Source: Blastopirellula marina
Lineage (GTDB): Bacteria; Planctomycetota; Planctomycetia; Pirellulales; Pirellulaceae
Length of the DNA stretch: 64,000 nt
NCBI RefSeq assembly: GCF_002967715.1
Contig: NZ_PUIA01000016.1
Span: 372,001 to 436,000, forward strand
Reading direction: 5' to 3'
The notes below the pieces were generated by a model, which saw nothing but the letters and a program-made list of their open reading frames with translations, had not been told where the DNA came from and did no database searches. This document shows, one piece after another, positions 27,801-37,600 of the stretch (within the stretch, counting starts at the first letter, position 1; the number at the start of each line of letters is the position of its first letter). Position numbers and translations under genes: made by a program.

Positions 27801-30800
27801 GTGAAGGTTTCCGGAGTAAGCAAATTCGACGTAAGTTTTATGGGCAGCATTACGTTGAATGAAGATGGCAACGAATTCAACGAGATCTGGGCGAGCGGTT
27901 CCGGTTTCCTCGCCGCTGTCGCTAAGTTTAAAGACAGTGACAGTGCGGCGAATGGGATCACGTTGGGGAAAATTGTGGTCGGGGACCTTCAGGTTACGAC
28001 CGTCGGTGAGATCTCGGATACCAAAGACGAAATGCTCTTTTTTGGCATAGGCACATTCGATGGTGGAAGCCTGGACTTTACCAACTACACAGGGGCTGGG
28101 CACGATTTTAATGCGATTACCCTACAGATCGATGGCGATGCCAAGTTCAATGAAGATTCCAGTTTGGCCTCGTCAAAAGGTTTCGGCTTCTTGGGAGACA
28201 GCAGCGTTGGTGGGCAATTGGAAGTAACCACGACAGGAATTGTCGAACAGCTTACCGGATCGCTGAAGGTTACCGGTACCACCAAGATTACGACGCCGGG
28301 CGTCATCGAACTCGACGAATACACGAACGATTTCCAGGACAGCATCACACTTTCCGGAACCACAGTCGTCGTCTACGATGCCAATGAGATCAAGCTGGGC
28401 AACGTAACCGCCAATTCTTTAGAGGTCCACGCGAAAACGGGCGATATCTTCCAGGAAATGGGAACTGCCCTGGATATCGAAACGACGACGGTTGCCAGGG
28501 CCACCACGGGCTTTAACGTTATCCTGGGCAACGACAACGATTTCACGGGATCGGTTTCGGTGGTCGGCTTCAGCAATCCGACCGACGTCGTCCTGAATGA
28601 CGTGAACGACCTGATCATCGCCGATATCGATTCGGTCACCTTGACGGCGACTGCCGGTATGAGCATCACGCAGCAGGCAGGCACGTCGATTAAAGCTTCG
28701 ACATCAGCCGACCTGACCGCAGGGACGACGATTACCCTGCGTGATGTCACCACGCCGACGCTGAGCCTGACCGCTGGTGATACCATCAGCCAGGAAGCAG
28801 GCACGTCGCTTCTGGTCAGCGGAATGACGATGGTCGAAGTCACCGAAGGAGTGACCGTCGACCTGTCGGAAGTGACGAACGAACTCGGTTCGATCTCGGT
28901 GAACGACTCGAACACGATGGCAATGCCTGGCATGGAAGTCTACGCCGGTACGGTCACGATCTACGACGGCGGCAACGACAATGCCGATGCCATGCTCGGC
29001 ACGGATGATGACGGCCTGACGCTGAAGAATATCTGGGCCGATATCTTGACCGTGACCTCAGCAGGTACGGAAGGTGCGATCATTCAGGAGTCAGGCACTG
29101 CGATCCATGCCGACAAGACAGGGGCAAGTTCGACGAGCCTGACGGCAGGCAGCACGATTACAACTCGCGACATCACGACTCCCATGTTGAACCTGACGGC
29201 CGGCAAGGGGATCAGTCAGGAATCGGGCACAGCGCTGATTGTCAGTGGCATGACAACGGTCGAGGTCGGTACCGGCGAGAATGTCGATCTGTCCAATGCC
29301 GATAACGATTTCGGTTCCATCGGTGTGGTCGGGACAGGTGCCACAGCAGCCGGTGACGTAACGATCGTCGATGCGGATGGTGGCATCGTCTTGAAGGATA
29401 TCATCGCCACGAACCTGATGGTTACGGTAAACGATACCGCGGACGTGGTTTTGATCGATCAAATGGCGGCGACCTCGCTCAACGTCAGTGGCATGGCGAC
29501 GTTCGTTAACAATACGGGCGGCAATGTTCTAATCACGCAAACTGGCAATCAGCTCAATCAGGTAGGCGCAACGGCCCTCGGCGGAATCGTCAGTATTTAT
29601 GATGCCGAAGGTGGTATCGCGCTGAAAGATATCGTTGCATCCGTCCTAACGGTGACTGTCGACGACAGCATGAATGTAGTGAACGTGACGCAAGTCGCCA
29701 ATACTACGATCAATGTGTCGGCAGGTACCTCGATCGACAATAAAACTGGGGGTAATGTTGACCTTTCCAATGCCGGAAATCTGCTCAACACCATCTTCGT
29801 TTCGGCAGTAGACATGGGGGTCCGCGGCGATGTGACGATTCGGGACGATGACGGAGGACTTGTACTCGCTTCGATCACTGCTGCGAATTTAGATGTTACC
29901 GTCAACGATACGATGGACGTCGTCAATGTGACCCAGGTCAGCATGACCAAACTTGATGTCACGTCGATGACGACGGTCGCCAACAACACAGGCGGCGACA
30001 TTATTCTTGCGAACGATGATAACCTAATCAATCAATTCGGCGCGACGACAGTCCGAGGGAGTGTATCGGTCGTTGATAGTGATGGCGGTATCGTGTTGAA
30101 AGATATCGTCGCGGGTAATCTGGATGTGGCCATCAACGACACGATGGATGTTGAGCATGTTACCCAACTCGGCGGTGCGAAGCTCGATGTCACGTCGATG
30201 ACGACGGTCACCAATAACACTGGCGGGAATATTCTTCTCGGGAATGACAACCTCTTAAATCAGTTCGGAGCGATCACCGACAAAGGTGGTGCTCGTGGGG
30301 ATGTGGTCGTTAATGACGTCGATGGCGGTATCGCCCTGAAAGATATTGTGGCCGAGAATTTGACCGTGACGGTCGACGACTCGGATGACGAAGCTGTCAA
30401 TATTACGCAAGTAGCGCTGTCAACGATCGATGTCAATTCGATGTCGATGTTCAACAACTATTCAAGCTACAGCGTCGACATGGTAGGCGGGGACGTTATT
30501 CTTGCCAATAGTGGAAACAAGTTCTTCCAGGTTGGTGTGATCGCCGAGGATCCCGTCACCAAGTACCGCGGTGATGTGACGATTGTCGACGACGATGGCG
30601 GTATCGCATTGAAGGATGTCGTCGCTGGTAATCTGGATGTTACCGTGAACGACACGGTAGACATTGTGCATGTGATCCAGGTCGCCGCTACGTCGCTCGA
30701 TGTCACGTCGATGACAACGGTCACCAACAACACTGGCGGGAATATTCTTCTTGGGAATGACAACACCTTAAATCAGTTCAGTGCGATTACGAACAACGGT

Positions 30801-33800
30801 GGAGTTCGTGGGGATGTGGAAGTCAATGACATCGATGGCGGTATCGACCTGAAAGATATTGTGGCCGAGAATTTGACCGTGACGGTCGACGACTCGGATG
30901 ACGAAGCGGTCGACATTTCGCAAGTAGCTCTGGCAACGATCGATGTCAATTCGATGTCGCTGTTCAACAACTACTCAAGCTACAGCGTCGACATGGTGGG
31001 CGGGAACGTCATTCTCGCCAATAGTGATAACAAGTTCTACCAGATTGGTGTGATCGCCGAGGATCCCGTTACCAAGTACCGCGGCGACGTGACGATTGTC
31101 GACGACTACGACGGTCTGGAATTGAAGAATATTGTTGCCGCGAATCTCACCGTAACTGTGGATGACGTCGACGACGACATGGTTGTCGAATTGAAGCAGG
31201 TCGCCTTGCAAACGGTTGACGTGTCCAAGATGACGATGATCACCAATAAGACGGGTGGTACGGTCGATCTCTCCAACGCGGATAATGAAATCGCCCAGAT
31301 CATGGTCACCAGCAAAGATGAGTTGACCCCAGCGCAAGGGGATATCTACATCAATGACGATGCCAACGATCTGCTGATCAAAAATATCATCGGCAATAAA
31401 CTAGAGGCAGTCGCGGTTGGAGCCATTTCTCAATTAGATGGCACGTCTATCGTGACCCAGGAATCGGTGAGCCTGACGTCGGAGAATAGCACGATCACGA
31501 CAGGCGACATCACGACGCCTGTACTTAGCTTGACGGCTGATGATGATATTACACAGAGTGTCGGAACGAAACTCACGGTTTCGATGCAGACCAACCTCGC
31601 GTTGACCAGCAAAGCAACTATCGAACTGCTGAACGTTGGCAACGATCTCTCGAAGAACGTCGATCTTGATCTGGACGGCGATGATGAACGAATCTGGGAC
31701 TTCGAGATTCGCAACGAGAATGTTGATGTTAACACGGTTCCCACAGGCGACTTCGAAGATGTCGTCAAGAAGGGGGCCGTTGATGACTTGACGCTGGAAT
31801 TCGTCAAAGCCACGAAGCTGGAATTGCCAGAGATCAATATTACAGACGACCTGCGAATTGTTATCGCTGGGGATCTAACTCAGGCCGGCGATATCCTCGT
31901 CGGTGACACAGCTCTTTTTGATGCCGGATCGATGATTCTGGCCGATGATGTCAGCGGTACCGATCTGATTGTCTATGGCAAGGCAACATTTATTGCCGAC
32001 AAAGGAGACATTGAGGTCGGTGTCAAGTTCGGTGTCGACGTCGATTCCCTGGATCGAGGTAAGGACGCTGGGACCGATGTAGCGTTCGGCTCGTTGAATT
32101 TCTCCGCTGACGGGCATCATGTCACCATCTCGGAACAAGAGTACGACCAGCCGCCGTATGGATTGGTCACCGAAGGCATGGACCTGGTTGGCGACAACGT
32201 AGCAAAGTCGGCGGTCTTGCGATCTGAAACGGATATCAACGATACGGCAGGTTCTTCGCTCACGGTGGCCGACCTGACGTCTCTCTACGCGGAGAATATC
32301 GTCCTGGGAGACAGTGTCGATCGCAACGTTGACCTCCGAATTCTTTACCTTCAGTCGACGGCCGATGTCAGCATCTTCGAGAATAACGACAGCAATAGTT
32401 TGGCCATCGTGGATGGATCGGAGATCGCCGGTACCTTGGCCATTCAAACGGATGGGCACATCGTTCAGGTCAATGAGTTCCGTACGGAAGCTCCTGATGT
32501 GATTGCGGAACCGAAATACAACCACATCTTTGCCGACAGTGCCCTGCTGGTTTCTAACAATGGCGGTATTCTGCTGACATCGACCAGTTTCAAAACGCTG
32601 GCTGTTTCCGCAGGTGATACGCCGCTATTTGTCGACGCAGATAGCATCTTGGATTTAGGGACTGCCGGCATCGCCAGCAATTCTGGATTCATCCCGACGG
32701 GCGATACGCTGGAAACGGTTTTGACGACCGACGTTATCGATGCCGACCTGCCAGATGACAACGATGATCCATTTGCAGTGGCAGCTCGAGCTGATTCCTT
32801 CGTGGCTGGCGATGGCGAGAACTACTCCATCGTTATCGTGGACGCGAACGACATGTCAGCCGGAATGGATGCCAATGGCTTGGTTATCGGAAAAGTGGAA
32901 GACACCACCGGTGGCAATGTGTCGACCGTCAACGGTATTCGAACCAACGGAGACGATGCGGGCCATGTCTTTGTGCGTTCGCTCGGCGACGGTGGCATCG
33001 ATGGCATGAACGATGGGACGTTGACCTTCGGGACTACGGATGCCGGACTCGTGGTTGGGCTGGCCAACTCAGGCGTCATTACGGCGTTGGCTCGGGGTAA
33101 TCTGTCGATTGCCACGGGAAGCTGGCTGCACGTTACTGATGGTGCCGATCCAGATGCGTCCGCGTTCGCCCTGGTCTCTACGATCGAAGGCTTCACGGAC
33201 AACCCTACCAACAAGTTCGAGTTGCCAAATTCCACTACAGCTCTGGTACCGAACGAAGGTCCGGCCTATTCGCGTATCCCAGGTAACGTCGACACGTACG
33301 TTCTGGGAACACAGACCGGCAAGGATTCCACCGCAACGATCGTCTTGGACAAGCTCGGTACGCCTGGTACGCCTGACGAATTGGATTTCGAGGTGACGCT
33401 GGACTTTGCCGATACGACCACGCTGCAAGAGGAGTTCTATCCACAGCTGATCGATTCGGATACCGCCATCCTGCATGATATCCCATGGGAGTTTGCAACA
33501 ACGAACGCTTCGACCGTTGTGACGCTCCAAGCTTACAACAGTCCACAGATCAATCTGTTTGGGAATGTCGTTGACGATGCCAATTTCAACAATCTGAACG
33601 TCATTGTCGATCAGTTCGAGATCTTCTTCCTCACGCCGATCGACTACGTGCCGGAGATGACTAACTTCGTCGCTCCGAATAACCCATACATCGCACCGAT
33701 CATTCCTCCCGAAGCAAATCCAACGCCGTATGCCTCTTTGACGGAGATTGCGGACGACACTCGCGTAGCGACCCAGATCGACGGCGTGACGGTCGTGGAA

Positions 33801-34478
33801 GTCGATCCGAGCGACTTCATGGAGAAGGGTGAGAAGATCGAACTGGATGACGACTTCATGACCCTGGACGCGGTCAAGGAGTACATCCAGAACGGCGTTC
33901 AATTCCCGGTGGGGCTCTACAAGATTGAAATTCTCTATCCAGGCTCGAAGGAACCGGAAGTCTACTTCTACTGGAAGCAGGACCGTCTTGATCCGTTCGA
34001 CCTGTTCAGCAACGATACGAAACCGGTCACACCTCGGGTGGTCGAGCTTGCCGCGGCTAACCAGGCCACGGCTCAGCTTTCCGCTGAAGAGGTATGGGCA
34101 CGTGAGTATGACAAGTGGTTCCCAGGCGTTGCCGAACAGCAGCCAATGGATGACCTGTCGGTGCCTGCCGCCGAAGGTGATGCCGGCCAAATGATCCCGA
34201 GTGACGACGATATCCTCCTAGAGCGTGTCACAACGGTTAGTTTGCAGGAAATCGATCGTATGACCGATCGGTTGCGAGCCAAGCGTTCGATTGTTCGCGA
34301 CAGCCTGAACGGGGCGATGATCGGTGGTGCGGCCCTCATGGCTGCTGTTGCCGCTCAGGGTCGTAAAGATGATGAGGCACCTAATGATCATCCCGAGGGA
34401 CAGGGACCGCAGCCAGAGGAATCTTTAGACGAAACTTCTCTCGGTCGACTACGCCGCCGCGTTCGTCAATGGCTATGA
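24843..34478 (+). CDS. Giant LEPR-XLL-type repeat protein, probably surface or secreted
   Basis: 3211 residues from ATG 24843. A basic N-terminus without a normal Sec signal leads to RELEPRVVLDATVDY (LEPR at 38-41), the LEPR-XLL motif found near the start of very large exported repeat proteins. About 2800 residues of Thr/Asn/Asp/Gly-rich beta repeats follow, with recurring ITQT, TNLTV, SLTAG and D-x-D-G-G-I-x-L-K-D-I blocks, suggesting a long beta-solenoid or stacked beta domains; the DxDGG motifs might bind calcium. The C-terminal ~500 residues are non-repetitive; near the end is a hydrophobic stretch (GAMIGGAALMAAVAA) followed by an acidic linker and RLRRRVRQWL. No dockerin, LPXTG or PEP-CTERM signal. 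Likely cargo of the adjacent M50/HlyD genes (inference). Confidence 0.9.
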   Translation: MKKQTLWKRIFGQNPNKKVKAQQAFQEQFDTKLRFRELEPRVVLDATVDYTLGSDTLTITYTDAGDVTLGRDASGKLEIGGDSISFTAAATADFVGKLNDVGTINIIDNTGKASEFTLVGGVGTDALTGLVSNIMIFNNVDQVNVQDGADFEVSALFWHVTNSGDLDDNTINFDGKLTTSNLTLTASSTSTKSTSVTDTMNGSVTVGTISLQEAVGATGNLSLNLSLGDNHVTGLVANEQEVEIALADKSGNLLLQDINATDLSLTAAGSIFDVASTEVNVSGTASFSADSVSLNSSTIGHNFNKLTLNTTSFASIVETDGFDFTGLSIITGALTVNTGGAIGQTAGSVLRANSIADFTVGDSSAITLNEMANRFEGTVSVTGQTDRAGAVTFYDSNGGFQFGSTLATTLDLTTTGGISQTTDGIDVSGNAVFTTMGANAIVLNSANNAFGANVSATGNGGPAATLTIVDSLGTLTLDDIQTAILNATAINGGITQTGTGIKVTGTSSFTVQDGEDVTLTAGAANNAFGDAISISGASAAAGLVSVFQSTGDLKLGAIDATYLTIALDSGSISQTSAGVHVSKDAQFAVGDMKDILLNNSSNNVFGGELDLLSGVGTAASAAVNNSGTDLLLDQVKLSGDLTVVTNGGITQTNVGATDYVRVGGTSSFTVSNGANVELGTNTNNQFNTVSAQGQSGAAGTVSIADSDNGIILGAINAGTLNVSAATTIGQTAAGVVVTGTSSFTSGDGQDILLGTSGVNSFGDAVSASGATGAAGHVSIIASSGDLKLGAIDSASATLAALDGKIWQTSDGIHVAGNAQFTSGSGKDILLNTSSNNVLGGEVDLIGALGNPSNVALNNSGTGLLLDQVEASGNLTISTNGGITQTMMFATDYVQVGGTSSFTVSDGANIELGANSNNRFNVVNAEGQSGAAGDVLLKDSDGNLTLGDIVATNLTAENTAGGIVLGAIDATNLNVTSATNITQTTDGVKVSGVSKFDVSFMGSITLNEDGNEFNEIWASGSGFLAAVAKFKDSDSAANGITLGKIVVGDLQVTTVGEISDTKDEMLFFGIGTFDGGSLDFTNYTGAGHDFNAITLQIDGDAKFNEDSSLASSKGFGFLGDSSVGGQLEVTTTGIVEQLTGSLKVTGTTKITTPGVIELDEYTNDFQDSITLSGTTVVVYDANEIKLGNVTANSLEVHAKTGDIFQEMGTALDIETTTVARATTGFNVILGNDNDFTGSVSVVGFSNPTDVVLNDVNDLIIADIDSVTLTATAGMSITQQAGTSIKASTSADLTAGTTITLRDVTTPTLSLTAGDTISQEAGTSLLVSGMTMVEVTEGVTVDLSEVTNELGSISVNDSNTMAMPGMEVYAGTVTIYDGGNDNADAMLGTDDDGLTLKNIWADILTVTSAGTEGAIIQESGTAIHADKTGASSTSLTAGSTITTRDITTPMLNLTAGKGISQESGTALIVSGMTTVEVGTGENVDLSNADNDFGSIGVVGTGATAAGDVTIVDADGGIVLKDIIATNLMVTVNDTADVVLIDQMAATSLNVSGMATFVNNTGGNVLITQTGNQLNQVGATALGGIVSIYDAEGGIALKDIVASVLTVTVDDSMNVVNVTQVANTTINVSAGTSIDNKTGGNVDLSNAGNLLNTIFVSAVDMGVRGDVTIRDDDGGLVLASITAANLDVTVNDTMDVVNVTQVSMTKLDVTSMTTVANNTGGDIILANDDNLINQFGATTVRGSVSVVDSDGGIVLKDIVAGNLDVAINDTMDVEHVTQLGGAKLDVTSMTTVTNNTGGNILLGNDNLLNQFGAITDKGGARGDVVVNDVDGGIALKDIVAENLTVTVDDSDDEAVNITQVALSTIDVNSMSMFNNYSSYSVDMVGGDVILANSGNKFFQVGVIAEDPVTKYRGDVTIVDDDGGIALKDVVAGNLDVTVNDTVDIVHVIQVAATSLDVTSMTTVTNNTGGNILLGNDNTLNQFSAITNNGGVRGDVEVNDIDGGIDLKDIVAENLTVTVDDSDDEAVDISQVALATIDVNSMSLFNNYSSYSVDMVGGNVILANSDNKFYQIGVIAEDPVTKYRGDVTIVDDYDGLELKNIVAANLTVTVDDVDDDMVVELKQVALQTVDVSKMTMITNKTGGTVDLSNADNEIAQIMVTSKDELTPAQGDIYINDDANDLLIKNIIGNKLEAVAVGAISQLDGTSIVTQESVSLTSENSTITTGDITTPVLSLTADDDITQSVGTKLTVSMQTNLALTSKATIELLNVGNDLSKNVDLDLDGDDERIWDFEIRNENVDVNTVPTGDFEDVVKKGAVDDLTLEFVKATKLELPEINITDDLRIVIAGDLTQAGDILVGDTALFDAGSMILADDVSGTDLIVYGKATFIADKGDIEVGVKFGVDVDSLDRGKDAGTDVAFGSLNFSADGHHVTISEQEYDQPPYGLVTEGMDLVGDNVAKSAVLRSETDINDTAGSSLTVADLTSLYAENIVLGDSVDRNVDLRILYLQSTADVSIFENNDSNSLAIVDGSEIAGTLAIQTDGHIVQVNEFRTEAPDVIAEPKYNHIFADSALLVSNNGGILLTSTSFKTLAVSAGDTPLFVDADSILDLGTAGIASNSGFIPTGDTLETVLTTDVIDADLPDDNDDPFAVAARADSFVAGDGENYSIVIVDANDMSAGMDANGLVIGKVEDTTGGNVSTVNGIRTNGDDAGHVFVRSLGDGGIDGMNDGTLTFGTTDAGLVVGLANSGVITALARGNLSIATGSWLHVTDGADPDASAFALVSTIEGFTDNPTNKFELPNSTTALVPNEGPAYSRIPGNVDTYVLGTQTGKDSTATIVLDKLGTPGTPDELDFEVTLDFADTTTLQEEFYPQLIDSDTAILHDIPWEFATTNASTVVTLQAYNSPQINLFGNVVDDANFNNLNVIVDQFEIFFLTPIDYVPEMTNFVAPNNPYIAPIIPPEANPTPYASLTEIADDTRVATQIDGVTVVEVDPSDFMEKGEKIELDDDFMTLDAVKEYIQNGVQFPVGLYKIEILYPGSKEPEVYFYWKQDRLDPFDLFSNDTKPVTPRVVELAAANQATAQLSAEEVWAREYDKWFPGVAEQQPMDDLSVPAAEGDAGQMIPSDDDILLERVTTVSLQEIDRMTDRLRAKRSIVRDSLNGAMIGGAALMAAVAAQGRKDDEAPNDHPEGQGPQPEESLDETSLGRLRRRVRQWL
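26349..27690 (+). repeat. ~700-bp tandem repeat within the giant gene
   Basis: Two consecutive copies (about 26349-27050 and 27051-27690) offset by ~700 bp (~233 residues). Matching landmarks are GDLKLGAID, KDILLN.SSNNV, LLLDQV and VGGTSSFTVS; the last occurs at ~26826 and ~27525. Copies are diverged but colinear. Confidence 0.7.
30183..31105 (+). repeat. 513-bp near-identical tandem repeat within the giant gene
   Basis: Unit 1 is 30183-30695; unit 2 begins at 30696 and stays alike to ~31105. Landmarks recur exactly 513 bp (171 residues) apart, e.g. the IAEDPVTKYRGDVTIVDD segment coded at ~30540 and ~31053. High DNA identity points to a recent duplication. Confidence 0.85.
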
Positions 34479-34503
34479 TAAAGGTCTGAAATTCGGACAA
34501 ACT

Positions 34504-34535
34504 CGCGAGTCCATTTCCTTGGGAATGGACTCGCG
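34504..34535 (+). terminator. Hairpin after the giant gene
   Basis: 12-bp perfect stem (34504-34515 with 34524-34535), extendable inward with one bulge, 25 bp after the stop. No T run follows, so it may be a weak or Rho-assisted terminator or an mRNA-stabilising hairpin. Confidence 0.5.
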
Positions 34536-34557
34536 GCGCGTTATCATCGAACTTTCT

Positions 34558-34587
34558 TTGAGATCCTTGATTCACCCAAGCTAGAAT
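34558..34587 (+). promoter_or_regulatory. Candidate promoter of the kinase gene
   Basis: TTGAGA (34558-34563), 18-bp spacer, TAGAAT (34582-34587), ~90 bp before the kinase start. Confidence 0.45.
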
Positions 34588-34678
34588 TGAGTTAGGATCG
34601 AGAAAAGGCGTCGCCGATCATCCGCAGTGCATGGGGTTAGAGTGAAGGTGCGCGCAACGAATTGGGGGATTTTGCTTC

Positions 34679-37600
34679 ATGTCGACTTTCAAGTGCCCAA
34701 GTTGTCAGGCCGAACTACCAGATTTTCAGCAATCGGCCGGCTTCTGCCCTTACTGCGATGCGAAATGGGATGGTGCGTCAGCTCAGGAAAATGCTGCCGA
34801 AAACATGGCCACGCTTAATATCGACAGCGATGGCTTGGGAGACGATGCACACGAAGATACGGAAGCTTCCCCGGACCCGTCTGGTGGACAGACGATGCAA
34901 CTGGAAATGGAAGATTCCCAACCCGAGATGGACATCAATCAGACGATAGATTTGCCTGAGGGGGCGGATCTTGGCCAAGAGTTCATGGACAATAAAGAGG
35001 AGGACGGCGGCCAAACCATTCAGTTGAGCGGCGAAGATACCTCTGCCACGATTGTTCCCGATAAGGCTCCCGCGGCGGAAGATCCCAATCAGACGATCAA
35101 TCTCGATCAAGACAACGCTTCTGACGTTCATATCAACCAAACCATCGATCTCCCGCCTGGTGGGAGTGTCGATTCGATGCCAACACTCGACCTGGATTCC
35201 TCCTCAGGTGACGTCAATCGAACCGCCCAGACGATGGCGTTTCAGCTGAATGATGACAACCAGCAGACAATCGATATTGGCGACAGTCAGCATGGTCAGG
35301 AAGACTTGCATGTCACGTTTGGCTCGAAGCCTCTTTCCCCGAGCGACGTCAAGCGATTTTGGGGTTCCGGCGAAGGCTCTCCCATGCAGACGATGCGCAC
35401 CGCGACCGTCAGCAAGGCGAAAGAGCTGGGGGTCGACCTGCGCCGCCGAATTCTCTCGGATCAGGAAGAAGGTTCCGACTACGCGATCATCAATCAGATC
35501 GGCAAAGGGGGCATGGGGGTCGTCTATGCAGCCAAGCAAAAATCGCTTCGCCGCCGTGTCGCCGTCAAAACGTTAAAACGCGACATCGGACAACGTGACG
35601 ACGATCGAGCGAAGTTTCTTAGTGAAGCCGTCATCACCGGTGTGCTCGACCATCCGAATATTGTCCCAATTCACGAATTGGGACAAACCGAAGACGGCAC
35701 GCTTTTCTATTCGATGAAATGTGTGACCGGCACCGAGTGGCACAAGGTCGTCCGCAACAAATCAGAAGCGGAGAACCTGGAGATCTTTTTGAAGGTCGCC
35801 GACGCCGTCGCGTTTGCCCACTCGAAGAACGTCATTCACCGTGACTTGAAGCCTGAAAACGTGATGCTTGGCGAGTACGGTGAAGTGCTTGTCATGGACT
35901 GGGGGCTGGCGGTCGATTTGAATCGCAAAGAAGAATTCACCATGGGGGGCACGCCGGCGTACATGTCGCCGGAAATGGCCAAGGGCCCCTTGGATCGAAT
36001 TGGTAAATGTAGCGATATCTACCTGCTGGGCGCGATGCTGTATGAAATCGTCACCGGCTTTCCCCCTCACGCGGCATCGACGATTACCGAGTGCCTGGTA
36101 GCCGCGGCGCAGAACGTCATCGTCCGCTCCGATTCAACCAGCCGCCTGAAGAACATTGCTCTCAAGGCGATGGCGACCTCGCCTAAGCTGCGATTTAACT
36201 CGGTTGCCCTCCTGCAGGAAGAAGTTCGCAAGTATCAATCGACGGCCCAAAGTATCGAACTTACCAATACGGCTCAGAAGGAACTTGAGACTGCGAAAGA
36301 GACGGAAAACTACGAACTCTTTTCGCGAGCCATGTTTGGATTCGAGGACGCCCTGAAGCTGTGGAGCGAAAACGACGCGGCCGATCGTGGCATTCATGAA
36401 GCCCGGCAGGAGTACGCCAAGTGTGCTCTTAAAAAGGCGGACTACGACTTGGGGTTGCAGCTGGTTAGTCCCGCCGACCCCGATGAAGCCCCCATCTACC
36501 ATGACCTGGTCACGGCTAAAGCGGATGCTGAACGGACTGCTCGCAATGCCAAGGTTGCCCGCTATGTGGCGGTCGGTTCGCTGTTGTTTGCGTTGATCGG
36601 AGCCGGGATCGGCTTGTTCATTATTAATGGTCTGTATCAACAGGCTGAAGTCGCCGCTGAGAAGGCACGCGCCGCCGAAAAGGTCGCTACCGAGAAACGC
36701 GATGAAGCCGATCAAGAGCGCCAAAAGGCTGAAAAATTGGCCGGCGATTTGGCCGACGAAAGAGATAAGCTGCAGAAAACCAACAAAGATCTCGACAAGG
36801 CGATTTTAGAAATCAAAGGTGCCAACGAGACCTTGGCGATGAATGCCAAAACCATTCAGAACCAAAACATGGACTTGGAAGAGCAGGCTGACAAACTGAA
36901 AACGGCCCTGGTAACCGTGGAGCAGGAACGCAACCGTGCCACGTTCGCTGGTATGTTTGCGTCGGTGGGGCTTGCCCAGTCCAAAGTGGAATCGAACGAT
37001 ATTTCCTCGGCTTTGAGCCTGTTGAAAGAGGTTCCGAAAGAGTATCGGGGCTGGGAATGGAAACACCTGGCCTATCTTTGCCATTCCGATATTCCTCGCA
37101 TCGCGTATAGCAAAGCCGCAACTTCCGTCACCATTTCTCCTGACGGTCAGTGGACAGCCATTGGAACCGACGGAGTCGGCATTGATGTCTATCCTACGCA
37201 AAATGCGGTCGCGCCAGGGGCCATGCCCAAGCACTTGGATGTGCCTGATTGCCGGATCACGGCTCTTCAGTTCTCGGAGGACGGAAAGCAATTATGGATT
37301 GGTACCGATAATCCGCAAAAGTATCTCCAGACTTGGGATCTTAAAAACAAGCCTACCGTAGTTCCGCTAGAAAAGCTTAGCGGAGTTTCGCCATTTCCGA
37401 TCGTGAGTGCCATTGAGTTTGTGCCAGGCAATGGGGGGACTGTATTTGTCGCGGTAAGTGGACGCTGTGTCAGGCTCAAAACACAAGACGTCAAAGGCAA
37501 GATACCGGTTACTGCCGACAGTGTTTACGACTTGGCGATTTCCCCGAATGGTAAGGAATTTGTCCACACCGAAGAGTTTCAAGGTGAATACCGCGCGATG

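Noticed and set aside
26349-31105. Repeated blocks that could suggest a CRISPR array or insertion sequences
   Set aside because: Units are 500-700 bp, in frame, and keep one open reading frame; there are no short direct repeats with unique spacers, terminal inverted repeats or transposase.
33069-34190. 373-codon minus-strand open frame opposite the giant gene
   Set aside because: Antisense shadow of the 3' end of the LEPR-XLL gene; composition rich in Arg/His as expected for reverse-complement reading.
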